Shown here one piece after another: positions 53,154 through 64,000 of a stretch of DNA of 64,000 bases. This DNA comes from Rheum nobile (lineage: Eukaryota; Streptophyta; Magnoliopsida; Caryophyllales; Polygonaceae), in NCBI GenBank assembly GCA_027886185.1, contig WOAB01000563.1, positions 1,612,001-1,676,000 of the forward strand. The letters are read 5' to 3'. The translations under genes and the position numbers were made by a program. The notes beneath the pieces are model-generated. The model was not told the DNA's origin and searched no databases. It saw nothing but the letters and a program-made list of their open reading frames with translations. How positions within the stretch are numbered: position 1 is the first letter of the stretch; each line of letters starts with the position of its first letter.

Positions 53154-54590
53154 ATGGCTTATCCGGCTTGTCCGGAAGGGGGTGTGACAACCAGGCAGGC
53201 TAAGAAGCAAGGAAAAGCTGGATTCTCTGTTGCGAAGAAAGATATGAGAGTCCAGATCGGAGCTGTTCTTCCGGCGAAGAAAGTTCCGACCAAATCCAAA
53301 CAAGTTCCGATTACGATTCCGGCCATGGAGATCAGAAGTGAGAGTTAGATAGCGAGTCCGATTTGTGATAATCAGATTCCAATTGTGGAGATCATAAGTG
53401 AGAATTCTCAGGATGAATCGGTCATGACGGTATCGAAATCTTCTCCTCCACGTGCTAGATCTCCTGTGATTCCTGATGTTGAAGGTCCTAAACCTAGATC
53501 TAAGCATCTAGGATTTAAACTGGACATAATTGAACTTTCAAACAGAGATACTTATGAATTTCAACTAAGTGATGTGAAATCGGAGATGATAAAATGGCAA
53601 TTCACTCTAATAGGAGGGGTTATTGGCTTGAATGTTACATCTGAGATTATGAAGGAATTTGTTAATCAGAATTGGGAAGTTGAACCCCCAGAGATCGATC
53701 TGCGAGCGAATGGCATTTGGATTTTCCGTTTCCAAAGCCGTGAGCATATGAATTGGGTTATGGAGCAGGGGCCTTGGCTTATTCTGGATTCGAGACCACT
53801 GGTGTTGAAGGAATGGAAGTCGGGAACTCCTATGGCATGGTCTTGCTTTGACAAGGTTCCGGCCTGGATTCAATTGCGTAATATTGATCCAATCTTTTGC
53901 TCAGAGAGGATGTTAAGCATCATTGGCAGTATGATTGGGACTCCAATCTGTATGGATCAATTTACTGCAACTCGGAATCATATTTCCTATGCTCGACTTC
54001 TGGTTATGGTTAGTGTGGAGGATACTATGAAACCTGAGGTGAAGCTAATTGGACCAGATGGAACAGTCTATAAGATCCGCATTTGGTATGAATGGTTGCC
54101 TTGGACTTGCTCTGGTTGTGGTGTGTTTGGCCATTCCATGGAGGTATGTGCAACTAATAAGCAGAAAATTCATCAGAGGACTAAGAAGAATCTACCTGAG
54201 AAAGAGGTTGCTAAGGATAAGAAATATGTCTGGGTTGCCAAGCAACATTTGTCTGAGGGAGATATTGCTAAGGATCAGCAAAGTAAGCTTGTTGATAATA
54301 ATTGCAGAAATGAGCCTCAATCTTCTATAGTTGCTGATCCAAATATTATTTTAGAGATGTCTAAGAGTAAGCAGAGTAAGCCAGTTGAGAATAATTGCAG
54401 AACTGAGCTAATTTCCCCTAATGTTGTTGTGTTGGAAGATAATATTGATCCAGTAGATGGCTTATCAAAGGGCCAGTTAAACATAACTTGGCCTACTCCT
54501 ACCAAGAAGGGGAAAACCTGCTCCTTTGTGAATGCTAACATGACTTCTCACATGAGTTGTAGCAGCTCTCTTATGCAAGATAATGATTGA
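53154..54590 (+). pseudogene. LINE ORF1 (RNA-binding protein) with one stop
   Basis: From ATG 53154 the frame meets TAG at 53346-53348 and is then open to 54590. After a low-complexity start, a DUF4283-type domain spans about 53560-54060 (MIKWQFTLIGGVIG, FRFQSREHMNWVMEQGPW). It is followed by a CCHC knuckle CSGCGVFGHSMEVC near 54110-54150 and a Lys/Asn-rich tail. ORF1 proteins bind the LINE RNA. An internal ATG at 53385 could start a 401-residue protein that keeps both domains. It overlaps ORF2 by 8 nt. Confidence 0.88.
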
Positions 54591-57500
54591 AGTCATTATT
54601 GGAAGTTGGAATACTAGGGGATGCTGTAATTCCCCTAGACCTCACTTTGTGAGGGAGTTTGTGAACAAAAATAAGCTGAGTCTTATTGGTCTTCTTGAGA
54701 CTAAAATACCTCATGACAAGGAAGTTATTCTCTCTAAGATGCTGATGAATCAGTGGCAATTTGTTACTAATAGTTCGCCTAATCATAGAGGCAGGATTTG
54801 GGTCACTTGGAATCCTATGGTGCTAAATATTGTTCCTCTTGTAATCTCTCCTCAGATGATACATTGCAAGGTGGTTAGCAGAGATAATTTGACTTGTTTC
54901 TATGCTACATTTGTTTATGCTTTCAATGCTAAGCTTGAGAGGAGATCTCTGTGGAATGACTTACTGAATTTAGCTAATGGTATCACTGAACCTTGGGTTA
55001 TCTTGGGAGATTTTAATTGTTTGCTTCAGTCAACTGAGAAGATCTCTTTCAGAAGTAATTTGTTTCATTGTTCAGAAGAGCTGGTGCAGGTTCTTGATCA
55101 GACTCATCTTAGTGATCATATTTTTTCGGGGGCTTACTATACATGGAGTAATCAATAAGAGGGGAGAGATAGAATTGCTTGTAAGCTTGATAGAGTTCTT
55201 ATTAATCAGACTTGGATGGCAGTTTTCCTACTTCTAGAGTGTTTTTTTGCAGATCCCAACATTTCAGATCACTCTCCAGCTATTGTTCATATTAATCCTA
55301 ATCCTGGCTTTAAAAGGATTCCTTTCAAATTTCGAAATTACTGGACTGAGGAGCCTGACTATCTTGATCTGATTTCCAGTGCTTGGCAGGACACTCTGAA
55401 TGGGAATGCTCAGTATGTTTTGGCCTCTAAATTGAAGAAAACTAAGGCAGTGTTGAAGAGATGGCAGAAAGGCAAATTCAGGCAGTTGGAAATTATGGTG
55501 GAAGAATGTGTTGAAAGATTAAAGAAGTCTAATGATGTACTTCAGCATGACTTTTCCTGTGTGGCTAAGCAACATGAGGTTGTGAATGCTAAGGAAGATC
55601 TTAACCTGAGAATGAGCCAATTGCAAAGTTTTATTGCTCAAAGAGCCAAGGTGGATTGGATAAAACTTGGGGAAGATACCTCTCCAATTTTCCACAATGG
55701 GATAAAAACCAGGAAGGCTAAGTCTAGCATCTTTGCTCTGAAAAATTCTCATGGCCAAGTGATTGATTCTGAAGCTGATATTGAAGCAGAAATCTTGTTA
55801 TTCTACATCAATCTCTTTGGTACTCAAGGCTTGACTGCTAATGTAAACTTTGACAGTTATGGAGGCAATAAAATTGATAATGTTCATCATACATCTATTT
55901 GTTCCTTGCCTAGTGAAGCTGAGATTAAAGATGCAACTTTCAATATAGGTAACTTGAAATCCCCGGGGCCTGATGGTTTTGGTAGTCATTTCTTTAAAAA
56001 TGGTTGGGAGATTGTGAGACAAGATGTTATTGCTGCTGTTCAAGATTTTTTCAGGAGAGGCAGAATTCTGAGAGAGTCTAATGCTACCTTTGTGAGCCTC
56101 ATTCCAAAGGTAGATAATCCCTTCCTTGTCAAGGACTTCAGACCTATCTCTTGTTGTAATACAGTGCTGAAGATCATCTCAAAAGTCCTTGTGAAGAGAA
56201 TGAGACCTTTACTTGATGAGATTGTGTCCATTAATCAAGGAGCATGTGTTCCTGGCCGATCTATTGCTCATAACATTGATGTGGCTCAGGAGATCATTAG
56301 GGGTTATGACAGCAAAAATATTTCTCCTAGATGCCTTCTTCAAATTGATCTTCAAAAAGCTTATGATTGTGTTAGTTGGGATTACCTTCATAAAGCTCTT
56401 TTATACCTTAACTTCCCTGAGCAGTTTATTGGCTAGATTATGGAGTGTGTTTCTACACCTTCATACTCTATCATGATCAATGAAGAAGCCAAAGGATTCT
56501 TTAAAGGTAGAAGAGGATTGAGACAAGGTGACCCTCTTTCACCTTTTCTTTTTGTCATTATTATGGAAATGTTTGCTAGGAAATTAAACAAAGCTAGTAG
56601 GCAGAAGGGATTTGGCTATCATCCAAAGTGTAAGCAACTTCAGTTGGTGAGTATTGCTTTTGCTGATGATCTTATGATCTTTTGTAAGCCTTCCCTTTTT
56701 ACTTTAAAGATCATCAAAGAATGCCTTAGTGATTTTGCCCGGGAGTCTGGTTTGGTGGCTAATTGCTCTAAATCTAAGGTGTTCTTTGGAGGCCTTAGTC
56801 CTGCCAGAAGAGAGGAATATGCCAACTTCCTTGGTTTTGCTCAGGGGGTCTTTCCAGTTAAATATCTTGGCATTCCTCTTCACTCTAAGAAGCTAAAAGT
56901 TGATGAATATGGTCCACTATATGACAGACTGAAGCATGTTTTACACTGTAGAAGTGCAAGAAAAATATCTTATTCAGGTAGACCACAGGTAGTTAGAGCA
57001 GTGTTGGAAGGTGTGCTTTCCTTCTGGATGCAGATTATACCTTTCCCCAAGAAGGTGATTAGAAGAGTTGAGAGCCTTTGTAGATCTTATCTCTGGTCTG
57101 GTGAGCTTGGCAGTGGTAGGAATCTTGTTGCTTGGAGTAGAGTCTGCCAGGAATTTGGCAATGGAGGATTGAACTTTAAAGAGCTTCTCTTTTGGAACAA
57201 GACCCTACTATTCAGATTCATTTTTGATCTACACTGGGAAAAGAACAACATGTGGACTCTTTGGGTTAGACAGAATATTACTAAGAGAAGAGATATCTGG
57301 CATGCTGAGTTAAATTCCTCTTGCTCTTGGTTGTGGAGAAATTTATTGAAGGTCAGGGATTGTGTCCAACATCTACATCACTCTATGACTAACCCCCTCA
57401 TAACAAGAAGTGATGGTAAACTGAACACAACTGGTCTTTACTCTCTACTTAGGCCTAGAGAACATAAGATTCCTTGGTGTGCAGTGATTTGGAAAGGTCT

Positions 57501-57975
57501 TCAAGCTAGGAAGTGGAGCTTTATATGTTGGTTAGCTACTCTTGGTAGACTTCCAACAACTGCTAAGCTGTACAGGTGGGGCATTATTGACAACCCAAGA
57601 TGTTCTCTGTGCTTAAGAGATGATGAGGATGAGAATCATATCTGGTTTAATTGCCCTGTAGTGAATAATATAACAGATAAAGTTTTGAAGTGGCAAGGCA
57701 TTCATATTCGGAAGAGGAGTCTTGTTGCTTGGTGGGAATGGTTTGCTGTTTGTGATAAGAAAAACAATAATATCTATCTCTCTAAACTGCTCACTGTCAT
57801 GGCGATTGTGTACTTCATTTGGCAACTTAGAAATGCAGTAATCTTCAAAGGGGCTACTGTGAAGGAGGGTGAAGAAGTGAAGAAGATCATACAAGCTTGC
57901 AAATTCAGAATTCTTCACCTTATGCCAATGAGAGGGAGAAGAGGGAATGTTATGAGAAGAAGGCTTAGAATCTGA
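54583..57975 (+). pseudogene. LINE ORF2: endonuclease and reverse transcriptase, two stops
   Basis: One frame of 1,130 codons, cut by TAA at 55156-55158 and TAG at 56434-56436. The AP-type endonuclease comes first (GSWNTRG, LLETKIP, WVILGDFNCLL, SDHSPAIV). Reverse transcriptase follows (FRPISCCNTVLKIISKVL, QIDLQKAYDCVSWDYL, RRGLRQGDPLSPFLF, IAFADDLMIF near 56660), then the zinc-binding region (ARKWSFICWL, CSLCLRDDEDENHIWFNC). There is no RNase H domain, as in many plant L1 elements. Endonuclease nicks the target and reverse transcriptase copies the RNA in place. The stops should prevent a full product. Confidence 0.93.
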
Positions 57976-58383
57976 TAACATGTTTGTCTGATGTTGGCAT
58001 TTGGATGCCTGTTTGTGATGGTTGTGCTGTTTGCTCTTCGTCTGGTTTTTGGTTGAGTCTGGCAGCTTGCTTTGTTGTCTTTTTGTTTGAAGTTGTTTCT
58101 GTCTCTAGTAAGGTTGTTCTGTTTATGATTGCCCTGTTGTTTTTTGTGTTCTCTTGGCTTTTTTTTTTGTTCTGTTTGTAGTCTCTTGTTTCTGTCTTTG
58201 TTTTGGTGTTTGCTGTTTTTTGTTGTTCCTTGCTCTAGTTCCTTGTATTAGGTTGTTTGTTCTTGTTTTCTTTTGTTGTTTTGTTTGTCTCGTATTGGTG
58301 TGTGTAAATAGGACGTTGAGCATTTTTCCCAACCATTAATAAAATCTTACCATTTGGCAAAAAAAAAGAAATTAGTTAAGGTG

Positions 58384-58520
58384 TAAGATATAATTTTTTT
58401 TCTATATAAATTTAGATTTACAAAAAAAAAATGAAATTCTCAAAAAATAGCATGTGGCATTTTTATTGTGAGGGTGCAATGTGGCATATTGAAGTTTTGT
58501 TTTAGTAGACATATAGTAGA
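58384..58520 (-). mobile_element. Helitron 5' end right of the LINE
   Basis: Minus-strand TCTACTATATGTCTACTAAAAC begins at 58520 and is followed by CAATATGCCACATTGC. It is probably part of the Helitron into which the LINE inserted. Confidence 0.5.
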
Positions 58521-60614
58521 TTATTTATATTATAATACTTTGACCCAAAAAATGTAATTGTATTTTATGATTATATCTATTAAATAAATTAGATATATAT
58601 TTCTATACGTCATTTCCCAGACCTCGACCATATAAAATTGATACAATAAATAAGATTTTTCAAAAATAGGTTTATGATATTAATGTTAGTACACTTATAG
58701 CTCAATATTGAAAACTCCCTTTAATAATTTATTTTTGTACTAAACTAATAATTAGAAATTTTACATTACTAAGTAATAATTTATATCTTATTTCATTTAA
58801 GTATAGAATATGTAATAATGTATCCTTACAAAACATTTATTTCTAAGATTCTGTATATAATATTTTTTATTGCAAATATTTTACAGTTTTACAATGCAAA
58901 TAAAAAATGCACATAATTGACCTATTATAAGCTACTAATTAATCACTTACTAACTAAATATTTATGAACGTTTAAGAAATGAATGTACAAATTAAGATCC
59001 TAATAAGATCAATATATAAATTATTAAAAATGTTATATAATTATGGAAATTTATTTTATTGATTTTTTTGGTCCAAGTGTATTTGTTTATATAAGATTAG
59101 CTTATTATGGAAAGATGTAAAAGATTAGGTGGATTATTAAGATTACAAATTTCCTTATTGGAAAGAATTAGGATATATATTGATTTTTAAAATAAATTTT
59201 TTATTACTGGAAATATTAAGATGATGACAAGTGGCATATAATGGCATGGTTTATTCTTAGAGTGACACGTGGCATATGAAATTTTGGATTTGTTTATCCC
59301 TCTTTCTAATTTAAATAAAAATCAAGCACAAAGATTACAAATCCAAATATTTCTTGATTATATATAGATTCAGAATTTCCTAATTATATACAAATCCAAA
59401 ATTTCCTAATTATATGGACGATTGATATATGAAATTATTATCCGAATATGATTTTGATATTAATATTATATAGATCTATTTTTTAATACACAGAATAATT
59501 TTAATAGTTATTAATATCTTTTATTCAACATATATGACATAAAAAACCCGTCTGGCACAGGAATTTCGATAGTTAAGTACTAAATTTACAAACTTCCATG
59601 AGAATTTCCACTGATGCATATTTGCATGTAATCAGAGGTGTTTGTTTACTCAATTAAAATAGATAAATATTACATAATTAAAATGCTAATTAATCTGTAA
59701 TTAGCCAGTAGTATAGTAATACAAAAACCAAATATAAACACGTGCACTATATAATCCTCCGAGTCAGTTTTTGGAAACAAACTATTTGTTTTGTACGAAT
59801 TTATTATTGCACTACAGGTTTATTGGATACTTTGTGGTCCATTTTAAACAGAATTAATGTTAAAAATATTGCAAATTTATTTTCTTAAATCCATATAAAC
59901 ATCACGTGATTTTGGAGTTGATCATAGATGAAGAGAGTTGATATATAGCAAAGTAATAAATGTGATCAAAATGTAAACAAAAAACATCGTAACTAAGCTA
60001 GATTAAATATATAGAGAAATTTGAAAAATATTACCTACAAAATCTGTAAAAAAACTACTACTCCATCCGATTTAATTTGACGGTTTTTGCATTTCATTTT
60101 TTATCAAAATTATTTGTCGTTCCAACCCTCTTAATTACTATTTTCATTTTCAGATTACTTTGGTGAGTGCTTATTTTGATATCCAAACCAGTTATTGAGA
60201 ATACTCTTCTTTAATTAATGAGGAAACAATATATCTATGCGTATGATCTAATATCTTCCAAATTGAATTTAATGCAATTTTAAGTGCATCTGAATTTATT
60301 GCTTAATGGATGCAATTTTAAGTGCATCTGAATTTATTGCTTAATTTGATAGTGGGTATTCTGCTTTAGTATATATATATATAGTAGATTACTATATATT
60401 AAAGCTCTCTCCTTTTAAGCTCTTAGAACGATTCTGACCCCAAAAATCTTACGTGTCATTTTATGATAATTTTTCTTGTTTTAATCTTTTATGCTTCTAT
60501 AATTTAGCTAACTTAATTTTAATTTATCACCCAATATCTAAACAAATTATCTTAACAGCCTCTAACACACATATAATAAAATAATCAATAATTAATTATT
60601 GATTTTTTTAAATT
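58521..60614. other. AT-rich DNA with degraded Helitron pieces
   Basis: 59228-59575 shares AATTTAAATA(A)AAATCAAGCACAAAG and ATTTCCTAATTATATACAAATCC blocks with the Helitron at 62086-62745, and has a worn hairpin end CCCGTCTGGCACAGG near 59549. A Helitron-type start on the minus strand (TCTACTATATATATATATAC) lies at 60388, and a 33-bp direct duplication (TGCAATTTTAAGTGCATC) at about 60271 and 60310. No genes. Confidence 0.4.
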
Positions 60615-60622
60615 GTATCAAC

Positions 60623-61034
60623 TATACCTGTCAACTGGGTCGGGTTGGTCGGGTTCGGGTCATGTCGGGTTCAGGTCAAATCGGGTTCGGGTTGGTAAAA
60701 TTTTCGGGTCGGGCGGATTCGGGTTGACCCGGCGGGTCGAACATGTCCTTTTTTATGATTATTATTATGATTTTTAACTTTAATAAAATAATTATAACAA
60801 TATAATTAATATTATATTATTATTTAATAAAGTATATTAAAATATTTAATATAAATGAAATAAATTATACAAAATAAAGGGGACCCGCGAGCTCGAATTT
60901 GCGTTCGGGTCGAGTCAGGTTCGGGTTCGGGTCCTTCGGGTTCAGGTCCTTCTTGACCCAATGACGTTCGGGTCGGGTTCGGGTCCTTTCGGGTCGGGTC
61001 GGGTTTTCGGGTTGGGTCGATTTTGACAGGTCTA
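60623..61034. mobile_element. hAT MITE rich in GGGTCGGGTTCGGG repeats (412 bp)
   Basis: Inverted ends TATACCTGTCAA and TAGACCTGTCAA (11 of 12 match), flanked by the 8-bp duplication GTATCAAC (60615-60622 and 61035-61042). Both subterminal regions are made of CGGGTCGGGTTCGGG-type repeats around an AT-rich core. The 8-bp duplication marks it as hAT. No coding capacity. Confidence 0.9.
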
Positions 61035-61042
61035 GTATCAAC

Positions 61043-62085
61043 CCATTTTATTCAACATACAACCCCGATTAAATTGTATCAACCTATTTTTTTAAAATCT
61101 TATTAGTTATACATCAATATTTTAATATCAAATTTTTTTTGTTTGCAAATCCAAAATATTTAAATGAACCATTACGAGATTAACATAAATAAGGTGATGA
61201 TACACATTAAAACAAATATTCATATTTAAGAGGTTGTTATAACTTTGTATTAATATCAATATAAGCACATACAATTAACATTCATATATATATGTATGTA
61301 TGTTTGCAGTTTAAGAGGTTGATTGCAGTTTAGAATTAGTAAAGTTATATGTATGTTTAAAATTGATGTCAAGGAAAGCCTGATATGTATATAAATTATA
61401 AGTCGTTTTTTTGTAAATGAAACATATATAATATCTACCTCTATATTTATTGTTATCACTAGGCCGATTCTTTTGTTGAGTAGTTATAATCATATATGTT
61501 ATCAGTAAATGCAAAAACAAATCTATATATATCTAAATATATACTAAAGGGAAGACATAAATCTTACGTGATGTCTCCACATTCAATTCGCCTACGTATT
61601 GTCACCATATTTAATTCTTCATATTATTGGACATGAATCAGATTCTAAGTTTTAGCATTTAGTCTTTTCATATAAAAATTTATCTATTTCATATATAATT
61701 TAACGATTTAATTTGGGGATAATAGATAAATTTCTTTTTACAAATAATCTTAAAACTTAATTAATATATATTAGTTATATTATCAAAATATTGTGACTCT
61801 ATGTGATTTTAATTTTATTTATAACTAAGAATTTGTTCAAGTTTGCTTTCAGCTTATTTACTTTCAAAATAAAATTAGATTCTTGATAAAGAGGTAGACT
61901 AAATCGTAACAATTAATTTTATTTTTTTGATATTCTCTAAACAATGTAGTTGGATCACTAGGCTTGGATATGGTGATATCCAATTCTCTAAACAAAGTAA
62001 CAATTATTTTTATGTATTGATATACTTGATCGAGTATTTCTTATCCAGTTATGATATTTTTAAGTAATCTACGTATTTGAGACAA
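61043..62085. other. AT-rich DNA, nothing firmly identified
   Basis: A possible Helitron-type start lies near 61525-61550 (ATATATACTAAAGGGAAGACA), without a matching end. No coding potential. Confidence 0.4.
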
Positions 62086-62745
62086 TCTACTATATATCTA
62101 CTAAACTATAATCTAATTACGTCACATGACACTCCCTCATTAAAACCGCCACATGAAATTCCATCATTAAAACCGCCATATGTCATTTTCTGCTCTTTTC
62201 AATTTTTTAAAATAAATCTAAGATTATTATCCTAAACTTATAACTCATTTTTTCCTAATTTAAATACAAATCAAGCACAAAGATTACAAATCCAAAATTT
62301 CCTAATTATATACAAATCAAAAATTTCCTAATCTACTAAACTAGAACCTAATTACACCACATGACACCCCCTCATTAAAACCGTCACATGGTACTCTCTT
62401 ATTAAAACGGCAACATGTTATTTTCTGATTTTTTCAATTTTTTTAAATAAATCTAATTATAAATTAAAGATTATTATTCTAAACTTTTCACTCATTTTTT
62501 TCCTAATTTAAATACAATTCACGCACAAAGATTACAAGTTAATCACACAGATTACAAATCCCAAATTTTCGAAGTATATACAAATCCAAAATTTTCCAAT
62601 TATATAGATGATTGAGATACGAAATTACTAATCCAAAATTGATTTTAATATTAATATCATCAAATCTATTTTTTAATAATTATTAATATTTTTGATTCAA
62701 TATATATGACATAAAATCCCGTGCTTGGCACGAAAATTACACTAG
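62086..62745 (+). mobile_element. short nonautonomous Helitron (660 bp)
   Basis: It begins TCTACTATATATCTACTAAAC (preceded by A) and ends with the hairpin CCGTGC-TT-GGCACG (62719-62732) followed 9-13 bases later by CTAG (62742-62745) and T. These are canonical Helitron features. A second start-like AATCTACTAAACTAGAACC near 62332 suggests a duplicated or nested first half. No genes. Confidence 0.75.
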
Positions 62746-63290
62746 TTTAAATAAAACGGGGTATTTCGGGTAATTTGACCAACTTGCTTCCTCTCTCCCG
62801 CAACTTGCTTCCTCTCTCCAGCCCCATGAAGCTCGCCATTACTTTTCTCTCTCCCGTAACTTTCTTTCTCTTCTCGCCACCTTCCCCGCATCGCGATTTG
62901 AAACCCTTCCCCAATAAATGCATCCAGATTGCAACAAATTCACAACCTCTCCGGCCAGTGATTCGAAGTCGAAGGAAAGATGGCGCTAGTCCAAACCCTA
63001 GGCCATCACAAGCTTGACGATGCCCTCGCCGCCGATGAGCTTTGCCAGGGGGAAAATTGTCACCGACGAGACTCCTCCGCATACAAATCCTGAAGTCAGG
63101 GTTCGAATCTGAGGGTGGTGGTGAGGTTAAAGATGGGTTTGGAGGCAAGATCTGATGGTGGGTGAGATGCACACCAAGTGTTCGACGAAATAGGCGTCTT
63201 ATGGCAGAGTTAAAGAAGAAAAACCTTTTTAGTGTCAATGACTAAATGTAATGGCAAAGCAATGGGAGCGAAAGGGGCATAGATTTGTTG
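62746..63290 (-). other. unassigned segment with a 163-codon open frame
   Basis: The minus strand is open from 63238 to 62747 and begins KRFFFFNSAIRRLFRRTLGVH; the rest is basic and Pro/Ser-rich. I do not recognise a domain, and the plus strand of the same DNA also reads open for short stretches. A tandem CAACTTGCTTCCTCTCTCC occurs at 62782 and 62801. It may be a captured gene 5' region or a transposon relic. Confidence 0.25.
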
Positions 63291-63469
63291 TAATTTATGG
63301 CAGATTATCTTACTAGCAGGTTTGAAGAATTTTCAAGAACACGAGTTCATTTTTTAGTTAGCTATGTTACTAAAGGTTCATACGTAATATATGAAAGGTT
63401 GACACTAAAAAAGTTCAGGATCATGAGTTTATTTTTTAGGTGTCTACATGTGAGGTTCATACGTAATAC

Positions 63470-64000
63470 ACATGTTCATACATTGGCCCATGCCCTGAGG
63501 GAGGTTCTCGGACCGAGTTGCCAGGAGGGGCTAGGAAAAGTCCGGCAGAGCAGAGCGGGGTGGAGGGCCGCGGGCGATGTGGCCGAGAGGAGCTAAGATA
63601 GTGCTCCTTGGGGCTCTGTTTCGAGTTGGGTCGCTCTGTTAGTTGGGCCTTCCTTCCTCTTGGACTGGTGCATGTGGGACGTGCTAAATCTGGCTCCCAC
63701 ACAACCCCTCAAGCCGCGCGACCGAAGTCTTATCCGGCCGAGGGGCTTGATCTTCAAAGGATTCGGTTGGCTTTGATATAGTCGCGGGCCCTCTCGACGG
63801 GCCGTGTAGGGGAGACTGCCTTTTTCTTTTCCATTATTGTAAGGCATGCGGCGGGTCCCACACGTCTCATCCGGAAGATTGACTATAAAATGGGGCAGTG
63901 TCATTTCATTTCTTGCTCAGATCCCTCTTCTCTTTTGCTCTGATTACCTATTACACTCGCCTTGATACTTGTCTTAGGTGATTGCCCTTGCACTTATCTT
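63470..64000 (+). repeat. probable LTR with promoter, running off the window
   Basis: G+C content rises sharply from about 63480. A TATA box GACTATAAAATGG (63881-63893) is followed by a pyrimidine-rich stretch, like the U3/R boundary of plant LTRs. The phrases GGCTCCCACACAACCCC and GGGTCCCACACG precede it. The partner LTR would be beyond 64000, so this stays inference. Confidence 0.4.

Larger units (their letters stand above)
53080..58367 (+). mobile_element. full-length L1-type LINE
   Basis: A 5,288-bp insertion flanked by a perfect 16-bp duplication GAAATTAGTTAAGGTG (53064-53079 and 58368-58383) and ending in a short poly-A at 58359-58367. It has a 5' leader, ORF1, ORF2 and a T-rich 3' UTR with AATAAAATC near 58338. 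The perfect duplication and only three premature stops point to recent insertion. It sits within Helitron-like DNA. Confidence 0.95.

Noticed and set aside
58123..58339. open frames on both strands in the LINE 3' UTR (Phe/Cys-rich and Lys/Gln-rich)
   Set aside because: T-rich low-complexity DNA downstream of the ORF2 stop.
63593..63904. 103-codon minus-strand frame at the right edge
   Set aside because: Overlaps the TATA box and GC-rich LTR-like block and shows no recognisable domain.

Overview
This window is a nuclear segment from a flowering plant, most likely a eudicot. It holds split genes with GT-AG introns, Ty1/copia and Ty3/gypsy LTR retrotransposons, Helitrons, an L1-type LINE, hAT, Harbinger, Mutator-like and Stowaway elements, and tRNA-derived SINEs. 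Only one host gene looks intact: a subtilisin-like protease on the minus strand (44692-49112, eight exons, 786 codons), closest in my recognition to the plant SBT5 group. Almost everything else is mobile DNA, much of it nested.

Layout. 1-3834: broken Ty1/copia element (minus), its far end lying outside the window. 3835-4610: a CCGGTCC-rich hAT-like end and a LINE fragment. 4616-6806: an internally deleted copia remnant. 6897-7297: a TRIM-like miniature element. 7481-9612: a third copia element with two 285-bp LTRs and a large pol deletion. 9613-11441: sparse DNA with one unassigned short reading frame and a small tandem repeat. 11442-11819: a MITE with very long inverted ends. 11851-24115: two copies of a Ty3/gypsy deletion derivative, each followed by a ~430-bp satellite array and each sitting at the same point of the satellite repeat; a solo LTR lies between them. 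24116-27651: a minus-strand gypsy remnant that has received a solo LTR, a possible CACTA end and a hAT element carrying a tRNA-like segment. 28081-36845: a cluster of SINE copies in inverted orientation, interrupted by a complete gypsy element (28561-36230, TSD ACAGG).

37331-42237 is a PIF/Harbinger element (TSD TTA) with a nearly complete transposase, and it carries a nested MITE and a Pack-MULE-like insert. 42535-42795 is a Stowaway MITE and 43668-44599 a hAT-like element next to the 3' end of the subtilase gene. From 49597 onward the DNA is AT-rich and Helitron-dominated. It includes a fragment of a Helitron helicase, a full-length L1-type LINE (53080-58367, 16-bp TSD) inserted in Helitron-like DNA, a hAT MITE and a short Helitron with clear ends. 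The window closes in what looks like the promoter half of another LTR.

How the parts relate. The subtilase is the only gene likely to serve the plant. The polyproteins with the most complete domain sets (gypsy 28561-36230, Harbinger transposase, LINE) all carry one to three premature stops, so I see no element here that is clearly autonomous. Nesting gives a relative order: satellite before gypsy derivatives; SINE cluster before the gypsy element; Harbinger before its MITE and MULE inserts; Helitron before LINE.
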